The position numbers and the translations under genes were made by a program. A stretch of DNA of 64,000 nucleotides, from assembly GCA_949130495.1 (NCBI GenBank), contig OX422219.1, forward strand, positions 267,639,111 to 267,703,110, read 5' to 3'. The notes under the pieces are model-generated. The model saw only the letters and a list, made by a program, of their open reading frames with translations. It was not told the origin of the DNA and did no database searches. The DNA comes from Sambucus nigra (taxonomy: Eukaryota; Streptophyta; Magnoliopsida; Dipsacales; Adoxaceae). This document shows, one piece after another, positions 25,196 through 37,495 of the stretch (positions are counted from its first letter, which is position 1; every line of letters starts with the position of its first letter).

Positions 25196-26560
25196 AGAAA
25201 AATGAACCATACTGATAAGGTCAACTCCGAGTATAAATCTCACATCGCAAGAAATCTAAGTAGTACCGCCCATACAGTACATTAACGAAAATCCCCATCG
25301 ATGTTACACTAAGTCTCACCATATAGTTCCAACTGAATCAAATTTAAATTATACCCAATCTTCCCTATACCGTCCTCGTGACAAAGTTTGGGAAAAATGA
25401 TCCTCACTTATTAAACAAATAAATCCTGAAGTCACAACTACTTACTGTTTCACAATTTTGAAAACTACTACCATTCAACCATCCAGGGCGCCCATACACC
25501 CTATTGTACCACTTTCATTATAATATTTGTCGCAAAGGTTACAAACTCATATACTAAGGACCTTACTTATTTCGACTCCCAACGGTTATTAGTTTCATGC
25601 GTGGGGTGTCTCACAAGCGAAATCCAAACAAGGAACCACCCCGATACACTACTTCCTAAAGTAGTCGGTCATCGAAACTCCTAAGGTCCTTAGTCAATAA
25701 TATATAAAAAATTTGGTTTATCGAAAAAAAAAATATATATATATCAAGTTTATCGATTTAAAACAAAAATTAGGTTTTATCGATTTCAAATAGAGTCTAC
25801 GCATCTACTCTCTTTTAGAAGACAAGATGCAGGATAGTAGTAGTACATACGCTCTCGTATACCACAAGTCAATGCATGCCGATAGTCACATCACGCTCAG
25901 ACATGCCCAAGGTAAATCATCCCATGATAAAAATCAAACCCACGTGATAACATGTAGTTTATAGGTGTCCCACACCCCCTCAGTAAGTCTACGTAAATAA
26001 CGATGCTATAGGCTAAGTTTAGCAACCCTTATAGCCCCCACAATATTAATCGCTACTAAAATCAATACGCCTCATAATTCCTTAGATAGGAAACATACCC
26101 TCATTTGCGGGTGGTGGTTATTGAATCCCACTATTTTAACTTTTCTCCGATGAGTCAACAAAGTTTTACCCCAAATTTTTAGTTCTAGTTAACCACACTC
26201 CACTATATGCCCAAGCCTTTGAATATATTGCCTTCGTTAGGTAACACACACAATTCCCTCATTTCAAGAACTTCTACTGATGTCTCTCCTCAATTTTCGA
26301 TAATAGGGGTGACCTCGACTACGGTCATCATACTCGAACATACTTCATAACCTCCTAAGTACGATCTCTGTTATCCATTCAATCGCCCTCATCTGCCATA
26401 CTTCTTTATTCGATCACTCCCGAACGCAAATAAGATTCACTAATATATACGGAATCTTACCAAAGAAATCAACAATCCTAAACAAAGGCCTCTACATCAA
26501 AGAACGCTAAGCTGAAAACACAGTAAGCCATACAGATCCTAAAGGACACTAGAACCTGAT
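25196..26560 (-). other. Element A internal region without coding sequence
   Basis: No ORF or retroviral domain is visible. It holds one GCGAAATCCAAACAAGG module (25593-25652). It also shares with element B a short block reading CCAGGGCGCCCATACACCCT (near 25485; element B near 43490), which suggests selection on non-coding sequence in these gene-less elements. Confidence 0.7.
25593..25652. repeat. GCGAAATCCAAACAAGG module (element A internal)
   Basis: Outer arms GGGGTG and CACCCC pair perfectly. The core is TCTCACAAGCGAAATCC. This copy lies outside the LTRs, about 430 bp from the polypurine tract. Confidence 0.85.
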
Positions 26561-26572
26561 GCACTGATACCA
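26561..26572 (-). other. Element A primer-binding site
   Basis: The minus strand reads TGGTATCAGTGC two bases after the 5' LTR end, close to the initiator-Met primer site TGGTATCAGAGC with one change (A to T). Confidence 0.85.
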
Positions 26573-26574
26573 CC

Positions 26575-29500
26575 TGTAACACCCCACCTAATTAAATACC
26601 GGGTGGCCAGTCCCATACCAAATTAAAATAGAATATACAGTTGGCTCATTCTTAGCATCACTGTCGAAAATATTTACAACTCACCCAAAACTCAATTAAG
26701 CTGGTGTTAAAAACTTTTCAAATTTTAATTTAACAAAACCCATTTCCAGTTTAAGAATAACACAACAAATTTTATTCTACAACACTGATAACCAATTAGA
26801 TAACACAAAATAATTTGAATGAAATTGGAATAAACATTCCCAAATAATATTAATCCATCACAGTAATCCCAACAATATCAAATGTATTAAAATGACACGA
26901 ATACCATAGTATTTGACCCCGATAGAAGAAGATAACTGAATCCTTTGGGCGACATGCCCTGACTAAGAATACTGTGAATCAAAAAGATGATAGGCGTTTA
27001 AGAAAAACTCCATAAATCCATAGCCTGTTATAATCCGCTAAGGTTGGCGTCCCTATTGCTGGACACCTGATATAGAAGATACAATAGAAAAGAAAATATG
27101 CAAGGAAACGGGTCAGAGCCCGATTGTGAAAATGATTTTTAAAACAGCAAGTATTTAACAAGTGCAATAAATCTTTTATTATGTACATGTTAGAACCAAC
27201 TCTCACTTGCCATTCTCACCTCTCAACTAGAGTGCACACTTAACGTTTCCTATTAACCTCCTAGTTAATGGTTCCTCTTTTCTAGTCTCCATATTATAAT
27301 TCCATCCCAATATCATAATCTCTGTATGTCCCATACCATACGTCACATTATTGTTCATTTACATTTCTCATCGTTTCTCATTAACATGAATCATTTATCA
27401 ATTAATATGAATTAAGTTTTTCAATAAACATTCATTAACTTAATTCAATTATCTTTCTCTATTCACCGTTATCTACAATTATCACCGTAGATAGATTTAA
27501 CCATAATAAATATCCATTCATTAATTTAATCCATTATATATATATATATATATATATAATACGGAACCCCGAGTCACAGCTGCGGTGCAATGCATTACTC
27601 TGCTATCATGTCCCGATATCGCTTGTCGTCGAATAAGGGACAAAAGGTTCGTTGAGAATACCTCGAACCATTAACAAAAACACAATCATTGGAGGCGAAC
27701 ATAGTTCTCATACCCATGGGTCACGCACATACCTACGTACCCATAGTCAGCGGACTTATCAACTCCCCGATAAGTCTTTCATAGACCTATGTTCTCGAGC
27801 GACAAATCAAAGAGCCCATGGATTCATCAGGATATGACTGCCCTCATGCGCAAACCTCCCACCGATAGCAAGTAAGCTAGGTATGTCATACACATAATCA
27901 TTAATCAATCAAATATGTATTATCATACCTATAGTATACTAACAACAAGGTACTCACATTAACCTTAGATTATTCCCTTACGTAGCATTATATCTCTTTA
28001 AATCCCACGTATTAAAATGTCATATATTTACTTCATAATTTAATTATCCTCGCATCCTATAACATCTCTCCACTCCCGACGTCGTTAAGGTTCATGCGCG
28101 GAGCGTCTCGCAAAGTGAAATCCAAACAAGGAATACACTACTACTTAACTTTGTCGATCGAGGAGGTTCGTCAACTTCAAATATGCGATCGGAATAACCC
28201 CATCCCCTCTTTCTACCATATGTGTTCTAAACTCCCATCTCTATCCAGGAGTCATACTGCTAAGTGCTCGTATTACACTTAGTCCTTGCACAATCAATAA
28301 TGAGCTTAAACTCAGTCCTTGATGTTCATATTGTAATCCTAAGGCTACCCAGGTGTTACATTCAATCAACACTACTGGACCTATCCTTAATCCTCAAGAA
28401 AACCAATTATAATCCAACAAATGAATCTAGGAACCGAAATTTCCTTAATTTAATTATCATCATTCTAATCAATTTAAATCCCAATCAAATTAATTCAAAT
28501 CTTAACTAGGGCTTACTGATCTTCTCTAAGTTCCATAATATCCAATTAATAATCACCGAAGATCTACAAAAGTTTTGGGATAAGAAACAACATCATGAAT
28601 TCTCATATTTTAAATACTCAGAAAAAATAAGATCCAAAAATTATTCAAATCATCAATCCGACTTCAGATTTGGATTCTACACGAAAAAATGAGTCAGGTA
28701 TGTGTTTTAAGTTTTTCTTAAATCTCATCCAAATGCACTCAAAAACAAGATCTAAACCGTCCAAATTGGCTCTTCTCATTCCACTCGTTTTTTTCCAGAA
28801 AATTATCAACATATTATCTTCAAGAACACTAAATTATTTTCTGAATTTCTTCCACAGATTGATGAATATTTATTGGATTACTAACTACCTACAACATGGG
28901 TTTAATTCCTATATATTTTTAGATTCCAAAAATCCATTAACAACCATATCCTTTCATCTTCCAAGCATAAAAATCATCTCTTTTTATAACTATCCTAACA
29001 TGGACAATATACGAACTTAAATTGCAAATATCAAACACTTGCCTCTAATGAAGATCTGACCCTTTGGAGTTGAATAACACAGGTGGTGATGGTGGTGGTG
29101 ACCTTTGACCTTTGGTTCTCCTCCTTCCCAAGCAAACTTCTTTTTCTTTCCAAGCAACCTTCCACTCTCTCTAAGAAGATGACTTTTCAATTTTGTGTAG
29201 AAGAGATGAAATGAACCTACATACACTAATCTCCAAATACTTATAATAAGACCAAAGCTGAAATCATTATTCATCCCCCTTGTAAAAATAACCAAAATGC
29301 CCTTTTGGGTTGTCTTTTCATTTCCAAATGACCCGAAACTCGAAATTAACGTCCAAATAGACTTTTCTGACTATTTCGAACCTTCCGGACACAACGACAC
29401 AGTCGAAATGACTATAAGGTCGATAGAAAATAAATTTCCTTTTTAATTTAATAAATTAGTCCCGACACGTTCCATACCGCGTCTGACTAAAAATTCAAAT

Positions 29501-29704
29501 TACCGAATTTATATCATACCGTCATATCAATGACATCACATTCATATATTACCTAAATATCTTTAAGTAATATTCAGAATCATCCATTTTAATATCCACA
29601 ATTCGGATAAAACCCAAATGAATTAATTTATAATAAGATCCAATTAATCCATTAATTTAAAATATAACCCATTTTAAAAGTCATTAAAATTACGGGGTAT
29701 TACA
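26575..29704 (-). repeat. Element A 5' LTR
   Basis: 3130 bp, collinear with the 3' LTR at 21978. Differences include a shorter TA run (27535-27559), an 8-bp deletion removing one arm of the GCGAAATCC module (28091-28143), and a GC rather than GT donor-like site (GAG|GCAAGTG on minus, first base 29042). The acceptor-like AG is at 27067-27068 and the CCTTCCGG box at 29381-29388. Confidence 0.88.
28091..28143. repeat. GCGAAATCCAAACAAGG module, one arm deleted
   Basis: It matches 23511-23570 but lacks CCCCTCCA after AAGGAA, which removes the pairing partner of GCGGAGCG. Confidence 0.8.
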
Positions 29705-31505
29705 ATAAATCTATAACTGAATAAAATATATGTAAAAATTGTAAAGGCAATCCTCGCATCTCTCCAAAGTAAATAACTCAAAATAACCAAGAATGAAAAT
29801 TACATCCTCAAACTAGTCGTGAGACTAGGACAAAGCTCAGACTGTAGGAACAACGAATGCTAAATTGGATTAGTCACTAACACCTGAAAAGCGGGATCAA
29901 CAACAATGCTCAGACCATCGCAAGATAACATAGACATGACACCCAATGGCAGTTATGTAAGTAAATAATAAATACACAATTATCATTTTCATTGCTTACC
30001 TCATATAATGTACCTCACAATTCATTATTTAAACTTCCTTTTTAAAAATTGTGAAAGACCGATGTAACAAGAACCTCACTCCCCCTAAGGGTAAGGAAAA
30101 ACAAATGATAAAGATAATGCAAATAGAATGCGATAAGATAATCTCAAATGATAAATAAAATAGTAATGACATCACTGCCAACTAGAATATAAAATGAACT
30201 AAAATTGAAAGCCTACAATGAGATCCCAATACCAACAATCATTAAGTAAAACTCTGTATGCCACAAATATAATATCTCAATTAATAACTAAATTAAATAC
30301 ATGCTGAAACTGCAAAGACAATCCTCACCTCTCTTGAAACTAAATAATTAAAAATAACCAAGAATGAAGCCTATGTCCTCAAATTGGTTATGAGACTGGG
30401 AGAAAGCTCGAGCTTTAGGAACAAGGACTACTAAACTGAATAGTCACGAACACCCTAACAAGGGGGTTCAACAACGATGGTCAAGCAACTACAAGCTAAT
30501 ATAGCTATGCCACCCAATTGTGACACCTTGCCTAATTAAATACTGGGTGATCAGTCCTTTATTAAATTAAAATCAAGGTGAACGATTGGTTCATTCTTAG
30601 CATCACTGTCAAAAAATAACTTTTCCAATTAAACACCCTAAATAATTAAGCTAAGTGTCAAAACCATTTTAGACATTACTTTCCCGAATTTTATTTTATA
30701 AACCAACATTTAAAAATTTACATAATTCATAGTTAAATAATCACACAACAACTATCCTGGAACATATAATCCAATTAATTAAACATTCAACCAATTGATT
30801 CCAACATTAAAACTTAAAGGAAAAACATCCTGACAATAATAAATCCCAATGTGCAAATAATGGAAATAAATGAATTGCAATATCCAATAAAACAACTGAG
30901 TAATGGGAAAAGGGCGACACATGCCCAACTGGATAAAATAAATGCTAGAAGTGGAATCAAGAAATGAGGTCGTCTAAGCAAGAGGCCTGCAACTCCCACC
31001 TAAGCTGCAGCGCGTTCCTTCCAAAGGATCCTATGCAAGATGCCCCTGTGGCTGGGCACCTGTAATGTATACATATATATATAAGAGAGAAAAGAAAATG
31101 GAGACGGGTCAGAGCCCGATTATAAAAACGATTAAAAATTAGTTTAACAAGTATTTAAAATGTTTACTGGCCAATGCAACAACATATTAGTGCGACACTC
31201 CCTTGAGAAATTCTCATCTCTCTTCTAATGTGCACGCCTATCGTACTAACCTTCCCAAAGGTTTAACTTATCTTATCTTAGGTTGATCGTAAGATTAAAC
31301 TGACAAATTTAATTATTTAAGAGGTTAATTCCACTTAATAACAAAGTTCTCATTTAAACTTTATTTGCTAATAAAGTTTCTCAGTAACATATTATACTTT
31401 TCAAACACCCATTCCCTAATTGAAATAATTATTCCTTTTCTTACTTCCCATAAACACAGTAGGTAGTTCCCAAATTCCAGAATTTAATATATATATTAAA
31501 TACTC

Positions 31506-31508
<3 letters not shown>

Positions 31509-31586
<78 letters not shown>
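31509..31586. repeat. (AT)39 microsatellite
   Basis: A pure AT run of 78 bp in the solo LTR. Runs of differing length occupy the same place in sister LTRs, just before the block with CTCTGCTATCCAGTCCCC. Confidence 0.95.
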
Positions 31587-31590
<4 letters not shown>

Positions 31591-32592
31591 AAAAATTATG
31601 TATATATATCAACAACGGAAACTACAACAAGTACACATAGAGATGAAACCCTTCACCTCCCCTAGGGGTATGCCCCACAGGGAAGAAAACCAAAAACAAG
31701 TGAAACAAGTGCAAGAAGCCACACACCCCGCGATCCCCTACTCAAGAACACTTTCCGGGATACCCCAATTCATGCAAGCATATATTCTAACAGCACCCCA
31801 CATAATAATTATGGTGCGGCCATACTCTGCTATCCAGTCCCCATATTACTCGTACTAAGGGAAATACAAGTTCGTAATCACTCTCGAACTATACTAACAC
31901 AAACACAAACAATATTGAGGTGAAGCATAGATTCCAAGTCTCTAAGAGGTCAGCACATGCCCCCACGTCTCTTAGGACCGTATGACTATTGATCCGATAG
32001 CCTGTACCAAAGGATTTCTATCTTCTAGTGTACGAGTCACTATCCCCCATTAAGGCCCATCAAGATAAGACTGTCCCAGCACGGTAACCATAGGGATAGC
32101 AAGTAGCGTTGGCATGATTTTCACACGTATATAGTATATGCATAAACACAGTCATATAAATATACTACTATTACCATATCAATTTTAGGTACATCTCATA
32201 ACCCATAATTATGACATTTGTCCTTATTACTCGTTATTTAGTTATCACGTATAACGCTTGCCTCTTATCTTAAATTGTGGGATTATCCCAACTTATCAAG
32301 TGACACTCGTGAATTTCTATGCTCCCAAGTGTAATTTCAGTAGGTACTCATTTATTTTCCAACGTAATTACCTTACGCTTCTCCTCCTTTAATACATAGC
32401 TCCATCGTCCCTTATATGTAAACATCCCCGAAAATGTGAATCTCGTCTTACATTAAAGGTTTCATATTTTTAATACGTCCTACTGGTCTTCGTTTCCTCC
32501 CAAAATATTTTAATAAGGATGTCCAAAGATTATTACTCATTTAAATTGAATTCAACTATTTAGAAGGGGGAAATATAAGTCTTCCAGGAGGA

Positions 32593-32662
32593 GTCGATCG
32601 ATCGAGGGAAGGTGTTCAATCGATCGACATCGATCGATCGATGCTCTATGATCGATCAATCG
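32593..32662. repeat. TCGATCGA palindromic-word array
   Basis: GTCGATCGATCGAGG, CAATCGATCGAC, TCGATCGATCGATG and TGATCGATCAATCG lie in a row inside the solo LTR, 450-515 bp from its donor-like site. Confidence 0.82.
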
Positions 32663-34530
32663 AAAAAGCAGGTGTGGCGAATTCTGCAAAAAACCAGTTA
32701 CGGGTTCTAGCATCCAACATCATCCAAATCCGAATTTTTAACTCCCAAACTCCCAAAAAATCATACCACAAACATTCTAAACCCAAATGGACAATATTCA
32801 ACGTAAGGCATGTGAGTTTTCATCAAGAATCATGGATTAAAGTGCCAAAATTTATACAATTCACATGACCCCTAAAAATTTCTTTAACTTAATTCAAATC
32901 ATTCTTTTCCAGAATTTCTACTTCTAATCCATCATAAATACGTGGTTTAACCTGTACATGTGAAGGAGATTTCCAGAATAATGTTTATATCACTACAACA
33001 TGCGATTTCTAATTACCAACATGAGTTTTCTTCCATAAAAACTCATCCTAATCAATCATAAACTAATATGAATGAAGAATTAACGAAATTAAGCAAGGTA
33101 AATACTTGCTTGGGGATTTTTGCTTCTGATTTGTGGATGAAATCGGTGTGGTGGTGATCCTTGTTACGCGATCTATCGTTTGGCGGCGACGGCGGCGCAA
33201 ACGGAGGGGTTCTTGGCATAGAACTCTTGGGCAAGCTCTATCCTTCCTTCTGTAATGGCCATTTCTTGTTTTAGTTGAGTTAACCCTGGAAGGAAACCCT
33301 AAGAATCTGATATAACTCTAAAATTTTCGTGGGTTTTCAAGCCTAAAATTGTAAAATGTCCAAAACGCCCTCCCGGGGTGTCAATTAGGCCTAAAAAAGC
33401 CCCGAGACCCAAACTAAACCCCCGAGTAAATTATTTTGACTATATCGATCCTTCCGGACACTTTGGCGCACTCGAAATGACCATACGGGTGATTTATAAT
33501 TTATTCACTTTTATTAATCAACATTTAGACCCGACACGACACGAGCGCGTCCCGACTTAAATTTCCAAAATTGTCATTTTATTCACTCGTGACATTTAAT
33601 AGAACCAATATCATATATTACTTTACTCATTAGTAATATTCAACAAATTTCCAATGACTACTAACGCTCGTCACGTTAGTAATTATAAAAATAATTAATT
33701 TTCGGATTCATATTATATTAATATCTCACATTAAATTTAATAAATCCCCAAATTTAGAAAGCATAAAAATACGGGGTATTAGACCAATGACATTTATGTA
33801 TGTAAATAACAAATACATAGTTATGATTTATGTAGGTCACCTAATATAACGTACCTCACAATTCATTATTCAATCATTCATTTTTAAAATTATTTAACGC
33901 CAATGGACCTAGCACGTTATGCCCCAGGAGGTAACTAGTATCCCGCCTGCATAAACAAGAAATTTAAATAATGAAAATAAAATAATTTCCCAGCATATGA
34001 AACGTCCATCCTCCACTTAAGAACCCCAAACGTCTTCATAACCCAACCTCCATCATAGACACCCCAAACATAACAATAAAATCAATGTAGTCATGTATGG
34101 CCCCTAGTCCTCTTTGGGGTCACCAAACACCATGATACATAATCAAACCTCAACCATAGACACCCAAAAATCTCCAGAAAAATATAAATAACAATAACCA
34201 TGACCCCCCCCCCACATAGGTTCATTCATAAAAGAATAATGTATCTCCACTATCAATACACTCCAACAAAATTAACTTCTAACATTGCTAATTATTTAAA
34301 TGTCTTTATATTTCATCTTTCAATATTATACTTCTAATAATAGCTTTATAATATTTTTTTGTATCTTTCAAGGGAATGGAGTGAGGCATAAAATATCTGT
34401 ATCAAATTCCAAGTCAAACTTCCTATTTCATTAGCAATATGCATTTTACCACCAAATATCTTAATTTAAAATTTATTCATAAAGATTATGGCATACGGAG
34501 GAATTATTAATTAAATCAAGAATATCAATT

Positions 34531-34568
34531 TCACTACTAAGATTTGAGTTCATAAAAAGTAGGAATGG

Positions 34569-34599
<31 letters not shown>

Positions 34600-34639
34600 T
34601 TTCACTACTAAGATTTGAGTTCATAAAAAGTAGGAATGG

Positions 34640-34678
<39 letters not shown>
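34531..34678. repeat. Tandemly duplicated ~75-bp unit with CA microsatellite
   Basis: The segment CACTACTAAGATTTGAGTTC to the CA run occurs twice in tandem. Each copy ends in an (AC)n run, the second longer, followed by (AG)n near 34684. A slippage-type duplication is likely. Confidence 0.85.
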
Positions 34679-34681
<3 letters not shown>

Positions 34682-35549
34682 TAGAGAGAGAGAGAGAAGA
34701 ATTTTTCTTGTTTGGAAATAAGAAAGAGATTTTGAAGTTCTCTACTAATATCTAAAAGATCATGATACATGAATCCACAAGCCTACTTAATAATATGATT
34801 CTTCCAATTAAAGTTTATTTAGAGAGATACTAACTTAATCAATATCAATGAATCAAACTAGTATTTATAATTAGGGATTTACATAATTAAAGTAGGTATA
34901 AAAGTTTTATGATAAAGAATTTACGTGTGAAAGATAACATTACTTAAGATTCATAAAAATTCCTAGTTGGAAAAAATATGAAATCCTAATTAAATTTATA
35001 AAACTCTATCAAATTAACATTTGAGTATTTTTATTTAATTAATTAAAAATTTGATGTAGGAATTATAAACCCTAATTATCTCTAATTCATTTTAACTATT
35101 AAAATTAGGTTTAGGTATAAATTACTATCTAAATACTTAAAAGGGGAGGAGTAAAATGTGAACTTTCCCCATAGAAGAAATCCACAAAATATGTAAGAGT
35201 GGAAGAAGAAATCCCCTTGAAAAGAAATGTTAAAGATGCCCTCTAACTAATTCTCAATAGTGTACAAGCTTGATTCCAAAAAAGTCTCCAAAAATCACAA
35301 ATTTTCCTTGGATTGTTAGGTATATTATTATTGTTGGAATAATATAAATTGTGGGGGATTTAGGTTTGATTTTGAGGGTTAAGTGTGTATTGATAGAATA
35401 GGGAAGCAGGGATTTTATTTGGAAGAGTTTTAGAGGAAAGGGAGATAAAAGAGGATGGAAGGGTTTGTTGTGAAAAAAATCGGTGCACTTTATAATAGGA
35501 CCCAACAACTATAGCAACTAGGTGAGTCTGCAATAAAATCCTCTGACCA

Positions 35550-35571
35550 CCGCTATAGCCCTCTATAGCGG
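35550..35571. repeat. Perfect 9-bp inverted repeat CCGCTATAG / CTATAGCGG
   Basis: The arms are separated by CCCT. It lies upstream of a CT-rich tract in the older LTR-like repeat, a position comparable to the palindromic arrays in the Tekay-like LTRs. Confidence 0.8.
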
Positions 35572-36037
35572 CTTCCCCCAACATATATATTTTCTCTCTC
35601 TCTTCTTATTCTTTCCTTAATTACACTACAATTCCTTTTCTCTTTCTTCCTTTAATTACCCTAACCCTTAGCCTTTCTCCAAGTAACCTTTTAAATACCT
35701 TTTTACCCTTCGCCTTACATACACATTCTTCTTTTATTTGAACTCTTCATTAACTTTTTATAATACAATTTGAACCCTTATTTAATTTATTTACAATTAG
35801 GCACAAATTTTTTTATTAATCACCATATAAATTCTATAATTCATCAAATAATTTATATACTTATAGTAAATTCGAAAATTTTAATATATTACATTTTGTA
35901 CTCCACTAATTGTATAAAACTTTATTGTAATTACTTGAAATCATATAAAAATAAATTTCCATTTAAACAATCAATTAAAATTATCCCAAATTAATATTGA
36001 CCAATTTAATTATTTTCACGAAATTATGTGGTATTAT

Positions 36038-37495
36038 AAATCACCCACATGATCTCTCGTGAAATTATTATTGACATGCAAAGTAAACTTAAATTCTACC
36101 CTAAAATCATTCAAGTAGACAAGTTATGACACTCTCAACGAACTCTCAAAACCAAGAAAAGGGTTTTGTAAAACGTTAGGCTTTGTACTTTGAAAGACGC
36201 ATTTATAAAGTTAGATTTATTTTAGTAGTAGAAGAACTTTACCGAGACACATTTACCAAAATTGTGGACCTAGTTCGAACAAGGTCACTTTCAATAGAGG
36301 ACCTCTCTAACTAAGTTCTTTTCATACGAAGTTTTCTAATTGAAAACCTGGATCCTCGTTTGAAACCCTTCTTCTTTCAAGGTGACCTTGTTTGAAGAAA
36401 TTTATATTACCAGGTTTGTTGTTTGAAAATAGTGACCTCAATCAAAACAACTATCGATTGAGGACATCTCATTGAAACGAGATCCTTATTTTTCAGGGTT
36501 TTAAAAATATTTAAAAAAAAATGTCCATTACTTTTCAAAAGCAAGTTTCATCATGTCAATCCCTTACTTTAGAAGATAAACTAAAGGAAATACAAAACAT
36601 CAAAACTTTACGTAAATTCAAATATTCTTTCATCTGAATAATATGGTTAGTTATGATAGTCTATGTTACGGTACTTTGTCTATTTATCTTTAAGGATGTA
36701 CACTTTACAACTTAATAGACTCGATTCAAAGTTATTATCCCATAATAATTTCCAGATAAAGATAATACAAAATGAACTTGGTGAGGGTAAAACACGTCCT
36801 TCCACTCCACAAGGAAAAAAATATGGAATGCCTTTTATAAGGGAAATTCGTAGAGTTTCTGGGGTCAACTATTCTATAACTCAACACTGGTTGACTAGTG
36901 TCTATTAAAAATTTCATCTATAAAAGGACATCGTATCGTCCAGAAAAAATAATTGACAACTCATTAAAATTACTAATAATAAAAGGAATTTTTGTAAAGA
37001 AAAAAGTAAGATTAAAGAGTCTTGAAACTAGAAATAAAGTAATTGTTGAAATATAAATGAACTTACATTTAATTAAAGGAAAGTAAATGTAAATTGCTAG
37101 AAATGAAAGGAGATACATAAAGGAAATGATATAATGTAAAAACCTAGGGTTGTTTGATCTCTTTCTTTTTCCGTATTCATCAAGGGATGCATCTATAGTT
37201 CTCTGCAATAATAAACTCTTTTTTGATTCAATGTAACTTCCAATTTGAACTCGAACTAATTGCCTACAAAACCTAATTCTCCATGGCTTTAAATAACTTC
37301 CAATATGGATTTGAATTAATTCTCTGAAAAAACTACTTCTATTTGCCTCCAAATAACCTCTAATTGCAATTCAAATAATATCTACTTTGAACCACCCTCA
37401 ACATCCATTTAATTACTATAAAAACAACTATATGACCACCATAATATTAATGTCATTATCTTCTTGAAATTTCCATCCATATGTTAAAAAATTAT
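36038..37495. other. Unassigned repeat remnant, possibly copia LTR
   Basis: No gene is recognised. From about 36265 to 36480 it holds repeated words such as TTCGAACAAGGTCA, CTCGTTTGAAAC, TTGTTTGAAG and TTGAAACGAGATCC, resembling the word-rich copia LTR at 13655-13870. A 60-bp tandem repeat follows at 37200-37380. I found no LTR ends. Confidence 0.3.
37200..37380 (-). repeat. 60-bp tandem repeat, about three units
   Basis: AACTTCC/AACCTC landmarks recur exactly 60 bp apart (37235, 37295, 37355), with related sequence between. The period equals 20 codons, and the minus frame from 37352 to 36918 stays open across it, giving related stretches ELIQIHIGSYLKPW and QLVRVQIGSYIESK. That frame has no ATG at its start, and its downstream part is hydrophobic and low in complexity, so coding is doubtful. 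Confidence 0.6.

Larger units (their letters stand above)
21978..29704 (-). mobile_element. Element A: complete non-autonomous Tekay/Del-like retrotransposon
   Basis: The element is flanked by the exact 5-bp duplication ATAAA (21973-21977 and 29705-29709). Its 3' LTR is 21978-25157 and its 5' LTR 26575-29704 (sense minus). Between them are only 1417 bp, with a primer site at one end and a polypurine tract at the other, but no gag or pol. The two LTRs differ at only a few percent of sites in the stretches I compared by eye, plus small indels, so the insertion is fairly recent. It must have been moved by proteins from another element. The Tekay/Del assignment rests on LTR length and ends, the iMet-type primer site, and the inverted repeat plus G-run at the polypurine tract. 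Confidence 0.85.
21790..30094. repeat. First copy of a ~600-bp tandem duplication (split by element A)
   Basis: The first copy is 21790-21977 plus 29705-30094, and the second is 30095-30518 plus 33784-33900. Shared landmarks are AAACAAATGATAAAGATAAT, AATGAGATCCCAATA, TATGCCACAAATATAATAT, AATAACCAAGAATGAA and GTACCTCACAATTCATTATT, in the same order. The copies differ at many positions, so the duplication is old. Each copy was later hit by a separate Tekay-like insertion. Confidence 0.75.
30519..33783 (-). mobile_element. Tekay/Del-like solo LTR with exact TSD
   Basis: CCAAT is duplicated on both sides (30514-30518 and 33784-33788). It begins TGTGACACCTTGCC and ends CGGGGTATTAGA, so the terminal CA has mutated to GA. 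It carries the acceptor-like TTACAG|GTGCCC (AG 31060-31061), a weak GC donor-like site (CAA|GCAAGTA, first base 33109), the CCTTCCGG box (33450-33457), a 78-bp AT run and a TCGATCGA array (32593-32662). It sits in the second copy of the tandem duplication of the older repeat. Confidence 0.87.
21699..36037 (-). mobile_element. Old LTR-like repeat, interrupted by element A and a solo LTR
   Basis: It starts TGTGACACCCCGTAATAATA at 21699. A decayed matching end may lie near 36037 (ATGTGGTATTATAA). Its own sequence is 21699-21977, 29705-30518 and 33784-36037. Evidence of unity is that the pieces join smoothly once the two insertions with exact TSDs are removed. It contains a tandem duplication, a CT-rich tract (35588-35610) and a 9-bp perfect inverted repeat (35550-35571). 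It has no coding region. Whether it is an LTR of a related family or another repeat is uncertain. Confidence 0.4.

Noticed and set aside
31586..31858. 90-codon + frame after the AT run
   Set aside because: It is antisense in a solo LTR and overlaps conserved non-coding blocks. No family match.
36663..36908. 81-codon + frame as a host gene
   Set aside because: It has no recognisable motif, lies in a repeat-like block and overlaps equally long frames on the other strand.
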